Shown: positions 34,911 to 43,626, counted from the first letter of the stretch. The stretch is 49,970 bases of DNA from Paenibacillus humicus NBRC 102415 (GCF_004000905.1 NZ_BIMD01000039.1:1-49970), one strand, 5' to 3'. Translations and numbers: made by a program. Notes: a model not told the origin generated them from the letters alone.

Positions 34911-34970
34911 TCCGTTATGCTTGTTCCGTAACGGAATCGGCGGCTGAGCCGCCCAGTGGAGGGATGCTTG

Positions 34971-35462
34971 ATGTTTACGTCTATCGAGGATTTTGAAAAG
35001 GAATGGAAAGCGGAAGCGGAGCTGACCGCAAGCGTACTGGATGCTCTCACCGATGAATCGCTCGCCCGGCCGGTGGCGGAGAAGCGCCGCACGCTCGGAA
35101 TGATTGCGTGGCATTTGGCGGAGTCGATCGGTTACACGGCCTCCATGGGGCTGGACTTCACCCCCGCGGATGCAGGGCAGCGTAATTCCGCAGAGGGAAT
35201 CGCATCGGAATACAGGCGCGTCAGCCGTGATATTGCGGATGCCGTCCGCTCCGGGTGGAGCGACGAGACGCTGCTTCAGAAGCAGGAAATCGGCGGCGAG
35301 CTGTGGGCAAACGGCGCTTCGCTCCGATTCACCGTCATGCATCAGGCCCATCACCGGGGGCAGATGACGGTGCTGATGCGGCAGGCGGGCTTGCGCGTTC
35401 CGGATGTATACGGCCCGAGTTATGAAACCTGGGTGGAGAAGGGAATGGCTCCCCTGCCCTGA
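34971..35462 (+). CDS. DinB-family metal-dependent protein
   Basis: A 163-residue four-helix-bundle protein of the DinB/YfiT superfamily. The putative metal-binding histidines are in GMIAWHLAESIGY (about residue 47) and MHQAHHRGQMTVLMRQAG (about residues 125-130), the His-His-His pattern of the family. The ATG at 34971 has GGAGGG 7 nt upstream; an in-frame ATG 15 bases earlier has none. Members include thiol S-transferases (bacillithiol-dependent) and damage-induced proteins of unknown role. Cytoplasmic. Its specific substrate is unknown. Confidence 0.9.
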   Translation: MFTSIEDFEKEWKAEAELTASVLDALTDESLARPVAEKRRTLGMIAWHLAESIGYTASMGLDFTPADAGQRNSAEGIASEYRRVSRDIADAVRSGWSDETLLQKQEIGGELWANGASLRFTVMHQAHHRGQMTVLMRQAGLRVPDVYGPSYETWVEKGMAPLP

Positions 35463-35590
35463 CTCCGTTAAAATGGACGAAACGGCACCCATGATCTCCA
35501 TCAGGCGCAAACGGCGCTGAATTCCATTCTCAAGCTGTCAGCGGCAAAACCGCCTGCTTATGACGGACATCTGCGAAGGGACTGAGTCCA

Positions 35591-36625
35591 TTGGCCAAAG
35601 CCGACAATATGCTCTCGATTCTCTGGCTGCTCCGCTCCGGCCGCAAGATGACCGCCAGACAGCTGGCGGAGTCGCTGGAGGTGCACGTGCGCACGATCTA
35701 CCGCTGCATCGATTCCCTTTGCGCCAGCGGCGTTCCGATCCTGGCCGATTCCGGCCCGAACGGCGGCTACCGGATTCTGGATTCGTTCAGCGAGTCCCCG
35801 CTGTTCTTCGATCCGGATGAGCAGCGCGCTCTCGTCCAGGCTTCCGTTTTTGCCCGGGAAGCAGGCTATCCTTACAGCACCGACCTCGTCCATGCGCTGG
35901 ACAAGCTCATGCGATACGCGACGGACGAACAACGGAGCCGGCTGGCCAGGCATGCGGACGGACTGGAGGTCGTCCATTCCCCGACAGGCCCGCTGGAGCA
36001 AGAAGCTCTCCGGGTGCTGGAAAAGGCCGCCGCCTCGGGCGAGACGGTCATCATGGATTACGACAAGGGCCACGTAGAATCCGGTTCCATCACTGGTTCA
36101 AGCACTGGTTCAAGCCGCCGGGAATTCGATCCGTACGGAATCGTCCATTGGAAAGGGGCTTGGTATACGGTGGGCTTCTGCAGACTTCGGGGAGAGCTGC
36201 GGAGCTTCCGTGCCGACCGCATCCGAAGCGTCGAGAGCGGCAGCCTCCGGTTCGAAAAGCCGGAGGGCTTCTCCGCCAAGGAGTATTTGCTGAGCAGCCT
36301 GATGCCGGGCGCGCTGGAGAAGGAGCCGCTCGTCGACGTCGTCCTGGAAGGAGCGCCGCTTGCGCTCGGGGAGCTGTGCCGACACTGGCTGTTCGGGCAT
36401 TCCGTCGCAGAGCGGCTTCCGGAACGGCTGCATCTTCGGCTCGGCGGCGATTCCCTCCAGACCTTCGTTCCTTACTTCCTCCTTCCCTACGGCCGCTCTC
36501 TGACGATTATCGAGCCGGCCAGCCTCATCGAGCGGATGGTGCAGGTGAGCTCAGAAGCGGCCGCCCATTATACGGATATGCTGAAACGACATTCAATATC
36601 AACGAAAGGCAGGTTGAAACCATGA
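35591..36625 (+). CDS. HTH-WYL transcriptional regulator (YafY-like)
   Basis: A 344-residue regulator starting at TTG 35591. An N-terminal winged helix (MLSILWLLRSGRKMTARQLAESLEVHVRTIYRCIDSL split over HTH_11) is followed by the WYL domain at about 150-230 with the FDPYGIVHWKGAWYTVGFC strand and SFRADRIRSVE, then a WCX-type C-terminus. A short Ser/Gly/Thr insert (SITGSSTGSSR), encoded by an imperfect DNA repeat, interrupts the start of the WYL domain. The ABM gene overlaps its stop by 4 bp (ATGA), so the two are translationally coupled. WYL proteins often sense nucleic-acid or small-molecule ligands; the ligand here is unknown. Confidence 0.9.
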   Translation: MAKADNMLSILWLLRSGRKMTARQLAESLEVHVRTIYRCIDSLCASGVPILADSGPNGGYRILDSFSESPLFFDPDEQRALVQASVFAREAGYPYSTDLVHALDKLMRYATDEQRSRLARHADGLEVVHSPTGPLEQEALRVLEKAAASGETVIMDYDKGHVESGSITGSSTGSSRREFDPYGIVHWKGAWYTVGFCRLRGELRSFRADRIRSVESGSLRFEKPEGFSAKEYLLSSLMPGALEKEPLVDVVLEGAPLALGELCRHWLFGHSVAERLPERLHLRLGGDSLQTFVPYFLLPYGRSLTIIEPASLIERMVQVSSEAAAHYTDMLKRHSISTKGRLKP

Positions 36626-36924
36626 GCAAATATGCAATGTTCGGTAAAATGAAAGCCCATCCGGGAAAGCGCGCCGAGCTGCTCGACCTTCTGCTCGGAG
36701 CCGCCAAGACCCTCGACGAAATGGAGGGCTGCGAGCACTACATCATCCATGAAGCGGCCGATGACGAAGACACGATCTGGATTACCGAGCTGTGGCTGAA
36801 CGAGGAAGCTCATGCCGCTTCCCTGCGCAACGAGCAGGTGCTTGCCGTCATCGGCCAGGCACGCCCGCTCATCGCCGCAATCGAGCCGATCCGCGTCAGG
36901 CCGGTCGGCGGCGTCGGGCTATAG
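36622..36924 (+). CDS. ABM-domain monooxygenase-like protein
   Basis: A 100-residue protein with the dimeric alpha/beta ferredoxin-like ABM fold: KYAMFGKMKAHPGKRAELLD, then MEGCEHYIIHEA, IWITELWLNEEAHAASL, and the C-terminal strand IEPIRVRPVGG. Relatives include YgiN quinol monooxygenase and cofactor-free oxygenases of antibiotic synthesis. Its ATG overlaps the WYL regulator stop (ATGA) and lacks a strong ribosome site of its own, indicating translational coupling. It is probably the regulator's target or partner in removing a reactive metabolite. An unusual stem-loop follows at 36938-36990. Confidence 0.9.
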   Translation: MSKYAMFGKMKAHPGKRAELLDLLLGAAKTLDEMEGCEHYIIHEAADDEDTIWITELWLNEEAHAASLRNEQVLAVIGQARPLIAAIEPIRVRPVGGVGL

Positions 36925-36937
36925 GCGGCAAACAGGA

Positions 36938-36990
36938 CAAAAAGCTTGCCTCCGCAGGCGCAAATGCGCCTGGACGGGGACAAGCTTATC
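36938..36990 (+). terminator. Terminator-like composite hairpin
   Basis: Outer stem AAGCTTG/CAAGCTT encloses an inner CAGGCGC-AAAT-GCGCCTG hairpin, starting 14 bp after the ABM stop. Only short T residues follow, so it is a moderate terminator. Confidence 0.6.
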
Positions 36991-37153
36991 TTGGATAGTC
37001 GCGAACAGGCCGACTGACTGCTGCCCTGCCCTTGACCTTTATGTTTAATCGCCATGCCTTTGGTGCACTCAACAGGATGAAATGTTTCCGGGGCTTGGTC
37101 AGGATTGAAGCCTGCACCGATAAGGATTGCTCCGCTCAGCCTTGCAGCATCCC

Positions 37154-37738
37154 CTAATCATTCAATCCCTTGCCATCGAGAATCTGCTGCGTATATTTCT
37201 CCACCCTCGACTCTCGAGTTTTGGATTGCTTGGGGGCCGAAAAATAAAGAAGGTAAGCTCTCTGCCTTCCAGGCGTCAAGGCTTCAAAAGCAGCCTTCAA
37301 GGCAGGCATCTCATCGAGTTTCGTTTGAAATTCTTCCGAAATGGCATATTCGGTATTCTTTTTAAATTCCACTTTCAAACCGGCTTTTTCAACTTCAATG
37401 GCTTCATTGATATAGGCTTTCAAGATCGTTTCCTTATCAACGATTTCCTGGAGATTGGCGAACCGGATCTGGCGCGCCGCCTGTACATTTTCCGTTTGTC
37501 GAATCAGAATCCCGTTGGCATCCTTCAACAAGGCGCCTTTATGGAACAGGAGCGCGCAATAATCTTTGAATCCGTGGATGATCACGATGTTTTTGTTCTC
37601 GAACGTATAACAAGGATGCATCCACTTGAAGTCTTCGGTCAGCCCGCAGTCAAGAACGATCGCTCTCAGCTTCTCATATTCGGCCTTCCACTTTTTCGAT
37701 TTCCGAATAAATCCATCTACCTTTGGATTCGTTGACAT
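37154..37738 (-). CDS. YdeI/OmpD-associated family protein (DUF1801-like)
   Basis: A 194-residue protein. The ATG at 37738 (MSTNPKVDGF) is preferred over one eight codons upstream because GGAG precedes it. The fold has two parts: an N-terminal DUF1801-type domain (WMHPCYTFENKNIVIIHGFKD, then CALLFHKGALL) and a C-terminal helical region with LTPGRQRAYLLYFSAPKQSKTRESRVEKY, the signature of the YdeI group. That pattern is invariant in Bacillus YdeI-like proteins. Cytoplasmic. Function is poorly known; related proteins have been linked to peptide tolerance. Its base composition is clearly more AT-rich than genes to its left, the start of a 13-kb AT-richer stretch. Confidence 0.9.
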   Translation of the reverse strand: MSTNPKVDGFIRKSKKWKAEYEKLRAIVLDCGLTEDFKWMHPCYTFENKNIVIIHGFKDYCALLFHKGALLKDANGILIRQTENVQAARQIRFANLQEIVDKETILKAYINEAIEVEKAGLKVEFKKNTEYAISEEFQTKLDEMPALKAAFEALTPGRQRAYLLYFSAPKQSKTRESRVEKYTQQILDGKGLND

Positions 37739-37902
37739 GGTTGAGGAACACTCCGTTTTCATACGAGAGGAGGGACGCGTATTTTCGGTTCCAACTGCTC
37801 GTTTATCCTGGTTTGGCTGTCCGGTTTGCCTTTGGTGCTGATATCATCTTATCACACCTGAAGCGCAGCCGCTTCCGATGGCCAATCAACAGTAAGGACT
37901 TG

Positions 37903-38652
37903 TCAGGCCCGATCATGCTCGACGAATGTCCTCTTCAGAAACTCTCTCGTGCGCTCCTGCTTCGGCCGGCTGAACATTTGCTCCGGTGTCCCTTCTTCGG
38001 CGATAACGCCTTTATCCATGAACACCACCCGATCCGACACTTCCCTTGCAAAATCCATTTCATGCGTGACGATGAGCATCGTCAGGCCGGAATGGGCCAG
38101 CTCCTTCATCACCTTGAGCACCTCGCCTACCATCTCGGGATCGAGGGCAGATGTCGGCTCATCGAACAACAGGACATCAGGCTCCATGGACAACGCTCTG
38201 GCAATCGCCACGCGCTGCTTCTGGCCGCCCGACAATTGCTTGGGCTTGGCGTTGATATAAGCCTCCATGCCCACTACCTTCAAATATTTCCGAGCCGTCT
38301 GCTCCGCTTCCGCCTTGGAGCGCTTCAACACCTTGATCTGGCCGACCATGCAATTGTTCAGCACATTATGATTTTCAAACAGATTGAATTGCTGGAACAC
38401 CATCCCCAGCTTTTTGCGATAGGAGGGAATATGGTGGCTGCCATCCAGAATATTCCGGCCCCGATAATGGATTTCTCCGCCGCTGGGAATCTCCAAAAGG
38501 TTGATGCAGCGAAGCAGCGTCGACTTCCCCGAGCCTGAGGAGCCGATAATGGTGACCACTTCGCCATGATGGACGGAAAATCCGATATTTTTCAGCACTT
38601 CATTCATGCCGTAGCTTTTATTGAGCTGTTGGATTTCAATGACTTTTTCCAT
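37903..38652 (-). CDS. Amino-acid ABC transporter ATP-binding protein (lysine uptake by context)
   Basis: A 249-residue polar-amino-acid ABC ATPase of the GlnQ/ArtP type. Walker A is [13 protein letters not shown], the Q loop [13 protein letters not shown], the signature [15 protein letters not shown], Walker [15 protein letters not shown], and the switch histidine is in VTHEMDF. The ATG at 38652 is chosen over in-frame starts upstream because those overlap the permease gene. It is the last gene of a three-gene operon (binding protein, permease, ATPase) controlled by a lysine riboswitch, which points to lysine as the likely substrate. Confidence 0.93.
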   Translation of the reverse strand: MEKVIEIQQLNKSYGMNEVLKNIGFSVHHGEVVTIIGSSGSGKSTLLRCINLLEIPSGGEIHYRGRNILDGSHHIPSYRKKLGMVFQQFNLFENHNVLNNCMVGQIKVLKRSKAEAEQTARKYLKVVGMEAYINAKPKQLSGGQKQRVAIARALSMEPDVLLFDEPTSALDPEMVGEVLKVMKELAHSGLTMLIVTHEMDFAREVSDRVVFMDKGVIAEEGTPEQMFSRPKQERTREFLKRTFVEHDRA

Positions 38653-38672
38653 AGGTTTCTGTCTCCTCTTGC

Positions 38673-39392
38673 TTATCGGGCGGGTTCCATCTCGTAGCTT
38701 TTGGAACCATCCAGCCTTTTTTCGAAGTAGCGCAAAATTCTCGTGACGGTAAAGGTCATGACAAAGTAAATTACGCATGCGACAAAGAAGGATTCAAAAT
38801 ACCGGAAGTTGTTGCCCGCAACCGACTTCGTCAGGAAATAAAGCTCCGAAACGGAAATCACGTTAAGAACCGAGGTATCTTTGATATTGATGACGAATTG
38901 GTTGCCTGTTGCCGGCAAAATATTGCGGATGACCTGAGGTAAAACAATGTTGGCCATCATCTGCATGTGAGTCATGCCGATCGCATGAGCCGCTTCGAAC
39001 TGTCCCTTATCGACCGACAGAATTCCGCCCCGGACAATTTCCGCCATATAAGCACCCGTATTGACGGACACGACAATGAAGGCTGCGGTGAGCACATTCA
39101 TGTTGAAGTCGAAGGCCATTGCCGAGCCGTAATAAATGACTACAGCTTGCACGATCATAGGTGTGCCGCGGAACACTTCAATATATACCGTCAAAAGAAG
39201 GTTCGCGCTCTTGAGCATGATCCGCTGCGCGGCACGCCCAGGCGTCGGTATCGTCCTTATCACGCCAGCCAACAAGCCGATGACGGCGCCGATGACGGTT
39301 CCCACCAAAGAGATCAAAAGCGTCATCCCTGCCCCGCGCAGGAACATCTGCCAGTTCTCTTCGACAATTTTTACAATCCATTCCAAACTCAT
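38673..39392 (-). CDS. Amino-acid ABC transporter permease (lysine uptake by context)
   Basis: A 239-residue permease of the HisMQ type with about five membrane spans ([20 protein letters not shown] first). The EAA loop is [27 protein letters not shown]. The ATG at 39392 has GGGAGG 7 nt upstream; the longer frame has no ribosome site. It lies 66 bp after the binding-protein stop and 20 bp before the ATPase. A single permease gene suggests a homodimer. The regulation by an upstream lysine riboswitch indicates lysine or a related basic amino acid. Confidence 0.93.
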   Translation of the reverse strand: MSLEWIVKIVEENWQMFLRGAGMTLLISLVGTVIGAVIGLLAGVIRTIPTPGRAAQRIMLKSANLLLTVYIEVFRGTPMIVQAVVIYYGSAMAFDFNMNVLTAAFIVVSVNTGAYMAEIVRGGILSVDKGQFEAAHAIGMTHMQMMANIVLPQVIRNILPATGNQFVINIKDTSVLNVISVSELYFLTKSVAGNNFRYFESFFVACVIYFVMTFTVTRILRYFEKRLDGSKSYEMEPAR

Positions 39393-39458
39393 GCCGATGC
39401 CTCCCATTCATTCATTACAAAACCGACTGTATGGCATACAGCCGGTTCTCCGTTGGCA

Positions 39459-40295
39459 TTATTTGGCTGCAGGCTGATTTTTTATCGCTGCATCCATGAT
39501 GCTTGTGCGCTGCTCTTCCGAAATTCCTTTTAGAATATCGTTGATTTTCGCCGTATACTCGCTGCCCTTCTTGAGGCCGACTGCAATCGCCGTGTCATCC
39601 TCGGAGGTTTGGAAGCCGTCCTTGAATTCAACCATGACGAGGTTGCCGTTGGCCGCGGAAGCGCTCACCGCCTCCGGGCGCTCCGACACATAACCGTCGA
39701 TCATTCCGGACTCGAGCGCTACTCTCATGACCGGGAAGTTGTCCATCGCCGTTTGCTTGGATACGCCTGTAATCTGGTCAATGACCGAATAGTGGAAAGT
39801 GTTTAGTTGAGCCGTCACTTTAGCCCCGTTGAAATCCTGGATGGAAGTGGCGCCTTCGTATTTCCCGCCTTTTTTCACGACCATCACCAAGTTGGACTTG
39901 TAGTAGTTGTCGGAGAAATCAATCGTCTCCTTGCGCTCTGCGGTAGGGGACATCCCGGCAATGATCGCGTCGATTTTTCCCGAAGTCAAGGCTGGAACAA
40001 GCCCATCCCACTCCGTCTTCACAATCTCAAGCTTTTTGCCCAAGCCGTCTGCGATCTTCTTCGCGACTTCCACATCGTAGCCGCCTGCGAATTCAGAAGT
40101 TCCGGCGATGCTGACGCCGCCATTGGAATCATCTTTTTGAGTCCAGTTGAACGGCGCGTAACCCGCTTCCAGTCCAACCTTGAACGTATCTTCATTTTCT
40201 GCCGTTGATCCGGCATTTCCCTTTGAACCGCAGCCCGTTATCATAAGCATGGCGGAAAGCAGCAAGATCGAAAATACCTTTGTCTTCATCTTCAT
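39459..40295 (-). CDS. Amino-acid-binding lipoprotein of ABC transporter (lysine uptake by context)
   Basis: A 278-residue family-3 solute-binding protein. A lipoprotein signal (FSILLLSAMLMITGCGSK) places cysteine at about 22. The mature domain has the family pattern VGLEAGYAPFNW, FAGGYDVEVAKKIADGLGKKLE and GLVPALTSGKIDAIIAGMSPTAERKETIDFS, which encloses the alpha-carboxylate and alpha-amino binding residues. It is the first gene of the operon, 34 bp downstream of the riboswitch terminator. The riboswitch is the main evidence for lysine as ligand; sequence alone would say polar amino acid. Confidence 0.94.
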   Translation of the reverse strand: MKMKTKVFSILLLSAMLMITGCGSKGNAGSTAENEDTFKVGLEAGYAPFNWTQKDDSNGGVSIAGTSEFAGGYDVEVAKKIADGLGKKLEIVKTEWDGLVPALTSGKIDAIIAGMSPTAERKETIDFSDNYYKSNLVMVVKKGGKYEGATSIQDFNGAKVTAQLNTFHYSVIDQITGVSKQTAMDNFPVMRVALESGMIDGYVSERPEAVSASAANGNLVMVEFKDGFQTSEDDTAIAVGLKKGSEYTAKINDILKGISEEQRTSIMDAAIKNQPAAK

Positions 40296-40328
40296 TTTTT
40301 TATCCTCCCGGAATCTCTTTTTTCAAAA

Positions 40329-40600
40329 CAAAAAAGCGGCCTGAGATCAGCTCAGGCCGCACGATGCCATAATACCTTATATGCCTCTGCTTCCCTGGGA
40401 AGATAGCTCAACTCAATGAACGGGGAGGTTCATTGAGACAGTCCTGCAGCTCTTAACTGCAGACCCAGCAAGCAATACGGAGCGTATTACCCACTTCGGC
40501 GGCATTTCCTTCTTCATAGCCTCATCGCCTTCTCGAGCTCCGCTACAAACTGTTAAACGCCGCGCCTCTACCTCACCGATAGTGTGAGGCAATATTCAGT
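40329..40600 (-). promoter_or_regulatory. Lysine riboswitch (L-box) with terminator
   Basis: The minus strand shows the conserved lysine-aptamer blocks in order: GAGGTAGAGGCGCGG (5' core), GCCGAAG, GCTGGGTCTGCAGTTAA...CTGCAGGACTGTC, and GAGCTATCTTCCC. A stable terminator, GCGGCCTGAG/CTCAGGCCGC with T run, sits at 40360-40329 just before the transporter operon. Lysine binding should favour the terminator and shut off uptake. Confidence 0.93.
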
Positions 40601-40607
40601 TATCATA

Positions 40608-40637
40608 ACTATGCTATAGGAAGCGGAAGATTGTCAA
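40608..40637 (-). promoter_or_regulatory. Promoter of the riboswitch-controlled lysine ABC operon
   Basis: TTGACA (40637-40632), 18-bp spacer and CATAGT (40613-40608) on the minus strand, just upstream of the aptamer. Confidence 0.65.
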
Positions 40638-40781
40638 TGTATATACACGGATCAATTGGCGGAAACATACCATTTCTAACGGCGGAATGTTTCTTTCATT
40701 TCTAAAATATCGTGTACATTATTTAACATGTATATTGTTGATACCTCTCGTACAACTAGCGTCGTGTTTCCCTTGGGCTTA

Positions 40782-41010
40782 TTAGAATCGAGTTCTAATA
40801 TTATCATCACTTGTCGTACCGTTCTCCGTGCTGCCTGTAACGGCAAGTTTAAGGCCATCCTTTTGCAGGATGGCCTTCTGCTGAAGCATGCGCCAGTCCC
40901 CCGCTGTTACCGATGCCGCATATGTTTTGACCAGTATTTCATTGCCCTTGGGCGTAGATTTCCCTACTCCTTCAGATGAAGAACACCGGGCGACCGTATT
41001 TGGATTACCG
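40782..41010 (-). pseudogene. Remnant of an NAD(P)-dependent alcohol dehydrogenase/quinone reductase
   Basis: About 75 codons on the minus strand without a stop, but with no start, read KSTPKGNEILVKTYAASVTA then GDWRM, the N-terminal GroES-like pattern of zinc-type alcohol dehydrogenases. The frame then changes to ILQKDGLKLAVTGSTENG and stops at 40782. The catalytic and Rossmann parts are gone. The last 40 bp are shared, at high identity, with a second remnant at about 48.72-48.76 kb. Confidence 0.7.
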
Positions 41011-41012
41011 TT

Positions 41013-41714
41013 CTAGTGTTTGCTCAAATGGACTGCAGATTCATTAAAACCTTTCGTGATGAGCCATACCGCCAGGATCATTTCATTGGCGAATATTGGA
41101 AGCGCCAAGACCGCCCCCCAAGCAGAAACTTGATCAATGACCCCGAACATTTCTAAAAAGGCAGCTAGAAGAATCAGTGCAGACCCTGTCATGCCTAACA
41201 AGGGGATGAACCTGGGTACAAGTTTGGACTTATAAAAGATATAACTATACATCATCGTATTTATTCCTAGAAATAAATTAGGTCCAAGCAAAAATGTATA
41301 GTCATGCACTGCTTTTAGCAATGTACCCGAAACCTGATAAGACGCGATATCCGGGGCCCCCGCTGCTACATAGTTTTGACTTAAGGCCAGCAGGGACAGG
41401 ACGCTGATCACCCCTACCGTAATAACAACAGCCTCCAAAAACCGGAAACAAACATGCCAAAGAGCAATCGTTTCATTGAATTTCCGTAAAAAAGGAAACA
41501 TGGTTGTTGCAGTGCCTACCGCCGCAATGACAAGCATCAATTCCATAACCGCCCCAAGCACCACCTCGTTGGCATGCGCGGAACCTTGAACCAGGTAATC
41601 GGGATCATTTAGGACCGGTTTGTATAAGATAAGCCCTCCTATAATTGATGTAACGGCTGCAAGGATAAACAGAACACCTACGATTCTTGATGCTGTCTTC
41701 GTTGAAAAATCCAT
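41013..41714 (-). CDS. DUF4386 membrane protein
   Basis: A 233-residue integral membrane protein with about six spans; the first is IVGVLFILAAVTSIIGGLILY and the C-terminus is FANEMILAVWLITKGFNESA. The NEMILAVWLI.KGF ending and the RIVGVLFIIA start are typical of the DUF4386 family of unknown function. The ATG at 41714 is preferred (AGGAGG 10 nt upstream) over one at 41723 that overlaps the ribosome site and the regulator stop (ATGA). It ends an operon of a small membrane protein, an XRE regulator and this gene, and is probably under that regulator. Confidence 0.85.
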   Translation of the reverse strand: MDFSTKTASRIVGVLFILAAVTSIIGGLILYKPVLNDPDYLVQGSAHANEVVLGAVMELMLVIAAVGTATTMFPFLRKFNETIALWHVCFRFLEAVVITVGVISVLSLLALSQNYVAAGAPDIASYQVSGTLLKAVHDYTFLLGPNLFLGINTMMYSYIFYKSKLVPRFIPLLGMTGSALILLAAFLEMFGVIDQVSAWGAVLALPIFANEMILAVWLITKGFNESAVHLSKH

Positions 41715-41719
41715 TTTCC

Positions 41720-41947
41720 TCATCCCTCCTCTGAGTTTTCTCCGTAAAAGAATACCTCTTCCAACGGCAAGTTAAAGGCTAGAGCAATACGAAATGCCAG
41801 CTCCAGAGACGGGGAGTAGTTTCCCTTTTCAAGAGCCACGATCGTTTGTCTGGTTACACCAACCTTGTCGGCCAGCTGCTGCTGGGTCATTTCATTACGA
41901 TTGAATCGTAATTTTCGGATGTGATTGCCAACAAGAGCTTTACCCAT
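41720..41947 (-). CDS. Small XRE-family repressor
   Basis: A 75-residue single-domain HTH protein (IRKLRFNRNEMTQQQLADKVGVTRQTIVALEKGNYSPSLELA split over the HTH), of the YozG/Cro type that commonly sits with small membrane proteins. GAGGAG lies 6 nt before the ATG. It follows the stop of the upstream membrane gene by 1 bp and its own stop overlaps the next gene region. A palindrome between the -35 and -10 boxes upstream (42439-42456) is a likely binding site, implying autoregulation. Confidence 0.92.
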   Translation of the reverse strand: MGKALVGNHIRKLRFNRNEMTQQQLADKVGVTRQTIVALEKGNYSPSLELAFRIALAFNLPLEEVFFYGENSEEG

Positions 41948-41948
41948 C

Positions 41949-42395
41949 TTAGACTCCTCTCCTGTAGTGATACAGTCTCGATAAAGAACCGGTTACGTCC
42001 GAAAGAAAACCCGAGACAATTAGGACGATGAACATCACCTTCAAGGGTCGGTCGATAACCAAGGATCCCATAGCCAGAAGAAAACCGACGACAAATACAG
42101 CAAAAGAATTCCGGAAGGCCAACAAATCAATCCGCTTATCCAGCTCATCCGCAAATGCAGGCTCCTTTTCACCTGTCGTCATTCGGAAGACGATGTTGAA
42201 AATAATGCTGATCACGATGTGCGCTGCGATGGAAACCAAAGTCAAAACGAGTACAAAGGATCCCCAGTAATGAACCATTTCCTTTGAATCCAGTGCCCCT
42301 TCTGGATACTGCGGGTACCTGTACAAGCAATAAGCCGCAAAAATGAGTAGGGAACTGATTAACGATACGATGCTTTTCTTTTCTTGATAGGTCAT
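41949..42395 (-). CDS. Small four-span membrane protein (DUF2178-like)
   Basis: A 148-residue membrane protein with four hydrophobic segments: VSLISSLLIFAAYCLY, SFVLVLTLVSIAAHIVISIIF, FAVFVVGFLLAMGSLV and MFIVLIVSGFLSDVTGSL. The RIDLLAFRNSF motif between spans 2 and 3 is characteristic of the DUF2178-like proteins that are paired with XRE regulators. The ATG at 42395 has AAGGTGGG about 8 nt upstream; a GTG three codons earlier is too close to it. It heads a three-gene operon. Function unknown; comparable pairs are often stress or antibiotic responsive. Confidence 0.82.
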   Translation of the reverse strand: MTYQEKKSIVSLISSLLIFAAYCLYRYPQYPEGALDSKEMVHYWGSFVLVLTLVSIAAHIVISIIFNIVFRMTTGEKEPAFADELDKRIDLLAFRNSFAVFVVGFLLAMGSLVIDRPLKVMFIVLIVSGFLSDVTGSLSRLYHYRRGV

Positions 42396-42436
42396 GTACG
42401 ACACCCACCTTAATCAAAGTAAAACCAACTGAACAT

Positions 42437-42465
42437 AATGTATACCAAACTATACATATAGTCAA
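42437..42465 (-). promoter_or_regulatory. Promoter with internal operator for the XRE membrane operon
   Basis: TTGACT (42465-42460), 17-bp spacer, TACATT (42442-42437) on the minus strand. The spacer contains the palindrome TGTATA-CCAAAC-TATACA at 42439-42456 (plus strand), where a bound repressor would exclude RNA polymerase. Confidence 0.65.
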
Positions 42466-42475
42466 CTTTAATATA

Positions 42476-42516
42476 CAAAAAAGCCGATCAACACCTGAAT
42501 AGAAGTGTTTCGGCTT
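42476..42516 (-). terminator. Terminator downstream of dehydrogenase 1
   Basis: On the minus strand AAGCCGA...TCGGCTT with an inner AACAC/GTGTT stem, followed by TTTTTT. Confidence 0.82.
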
Positions 42517-42598
42517 GGGTGATAACACCTTTCCCTTACTTTTGGCTAAAATTCGCTTCAGCTCAGAAGTGATCAATTAATCCCAATTCTGCAACCCT

Positions 42599-43558
42599 TT
42601 ATTTCCTCTGCAGCGCTTTTATCGTTGAGGCGATTCCCTCCTGGAAAGGCGTTGCAAGGACCGGACCGATGAGTCGTTCGTACTTGTCTCGGCTTAGCGT
42701 CAGCGGTTCTTCGGTCAGGTAAAGCATCTCCACGACTTCCTTCATGACGGGCAAGCCGATTCCGAGCAGGGACAAGCCCAGCTTCTTCAACGGAATGACC
42801 GGTTTGACGCTGCCGCTCGCCGATTGCGCGATCTTCGCGATTTCTCGTCCGGCGATCAATCCGGCCCCCGGGATATTCCAATTCTGCCCGTAGGCGAAGT
42901 CTTTGCCGGCCAACTCGACAATCATGGCCGCCGCGTCCGGCAGATAAATGAATTCGCGGGGAGTATGCATATTGCCGATGTAGAACGCCATCTTGCCGGC
43001 CGCGATTGCTTCCAGCGTCGAGCCCAAATAAGAAGCCTCGTTGGCCGTAGGTCCGTAATAATCGGGCAGACGGGCGATCAGAACCTTGGCCCGGCTCCAC
43101 CGCTTGCTGAATAACATCCGTTCATATTCCAAGCGGACTTTGCCTTTTCGAGTATGCGGTTGCTTGGGATGCTCCTCAGTCACCGGGTTAGCCTGTCTCC
43201 TGCCGTAAGGGTAAATACCGTCAATCGCTACGACTCGGACAGCCATGCGCTCGGCCGCCTCCATCACCGACACGCCCAGCGGAATCAACTTGCTCGCCAT
43301 CTCATGGTAAGGAACATTCGCGCAATGGAACCATACGTCCGCGCCGCCTGCTTGAGAAGCAATATCGTCGGGTCGCATCGCGTCCCCTACGGCAAGCGTC
43401 AAATGCGCAGGGTTGCCTAGCCGACCCGCGAACTGTTCTAATTTCTGGCGTGAACGCCCGAATGCAATCGTGTCGATCCCTCGTCTCACAAGTTCTTCCG
43501 TAATTGCGGCTCCCGTTCCACCCGTCGCTCCAATCACCATTGCTTTTGTCATCGTCAT
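42599..43558 (-). CDS. NAD(P)-dependent epimerase/dehydratase-family protein (copy 1)
   Basis: A 319-residue extended short-chain dehydrogenase-like protein. The NAD(P)-binding motif is VIGATGGTGAAITEEL, followed by an acidic or arginine strand end (TIAFGRSRQKLEQF). The catalytic region has the YPYGRRQ and PDYYGPT motifs where a Tyr-x-x-x-Lys pair would sit. AAGGAG lies 10 nt before the ATG. It is downstream of a TetR regulator (68-bp gap) and paralogous to the dehydrogenase at 44566-45459: their C-termini share PFQEGIASTIK versus PYQEGIASTVK. Substrate unknown; proteins of this type often reduce or isomerise electrophiles or sugars. Confidence 0.88.
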   Translation of the reverse strand: MTMTKAMVIGATGGTGAAITEELVRRGIDTIAFGRSRQKLEQFAGRLGNPAHLTLAVGDAMRPDDIASQAGGADVWFHCANVPYHEMASKLIPLGVSVMEAAERMAVRVVAIDGIYPYGRRQANPVTEEHPKQPHTRKGKVRLEYERMLFSKRWSRAKVLIARLPDYYGPTANEASYLGSTLEAIAAGKMAFYIGNMHTPREFIYLPDAAAMIVELAGKDFAYGQNWNIPGAGLIAGREIAKIAQSASGSVKPVIPLKKLGLSLLGIGLPVMKEVVEMLYLTEEPLTLSRDKYERLIGPVLATPFQEGIASTIKALQRK

Positions 43559-43626
43559 TTCTTCACGGCTCCTTCGTCATAGGGTATGAAATAATTTCCA
43601 ACTAAGCTGAAGCCCTGCCGCTCCCT

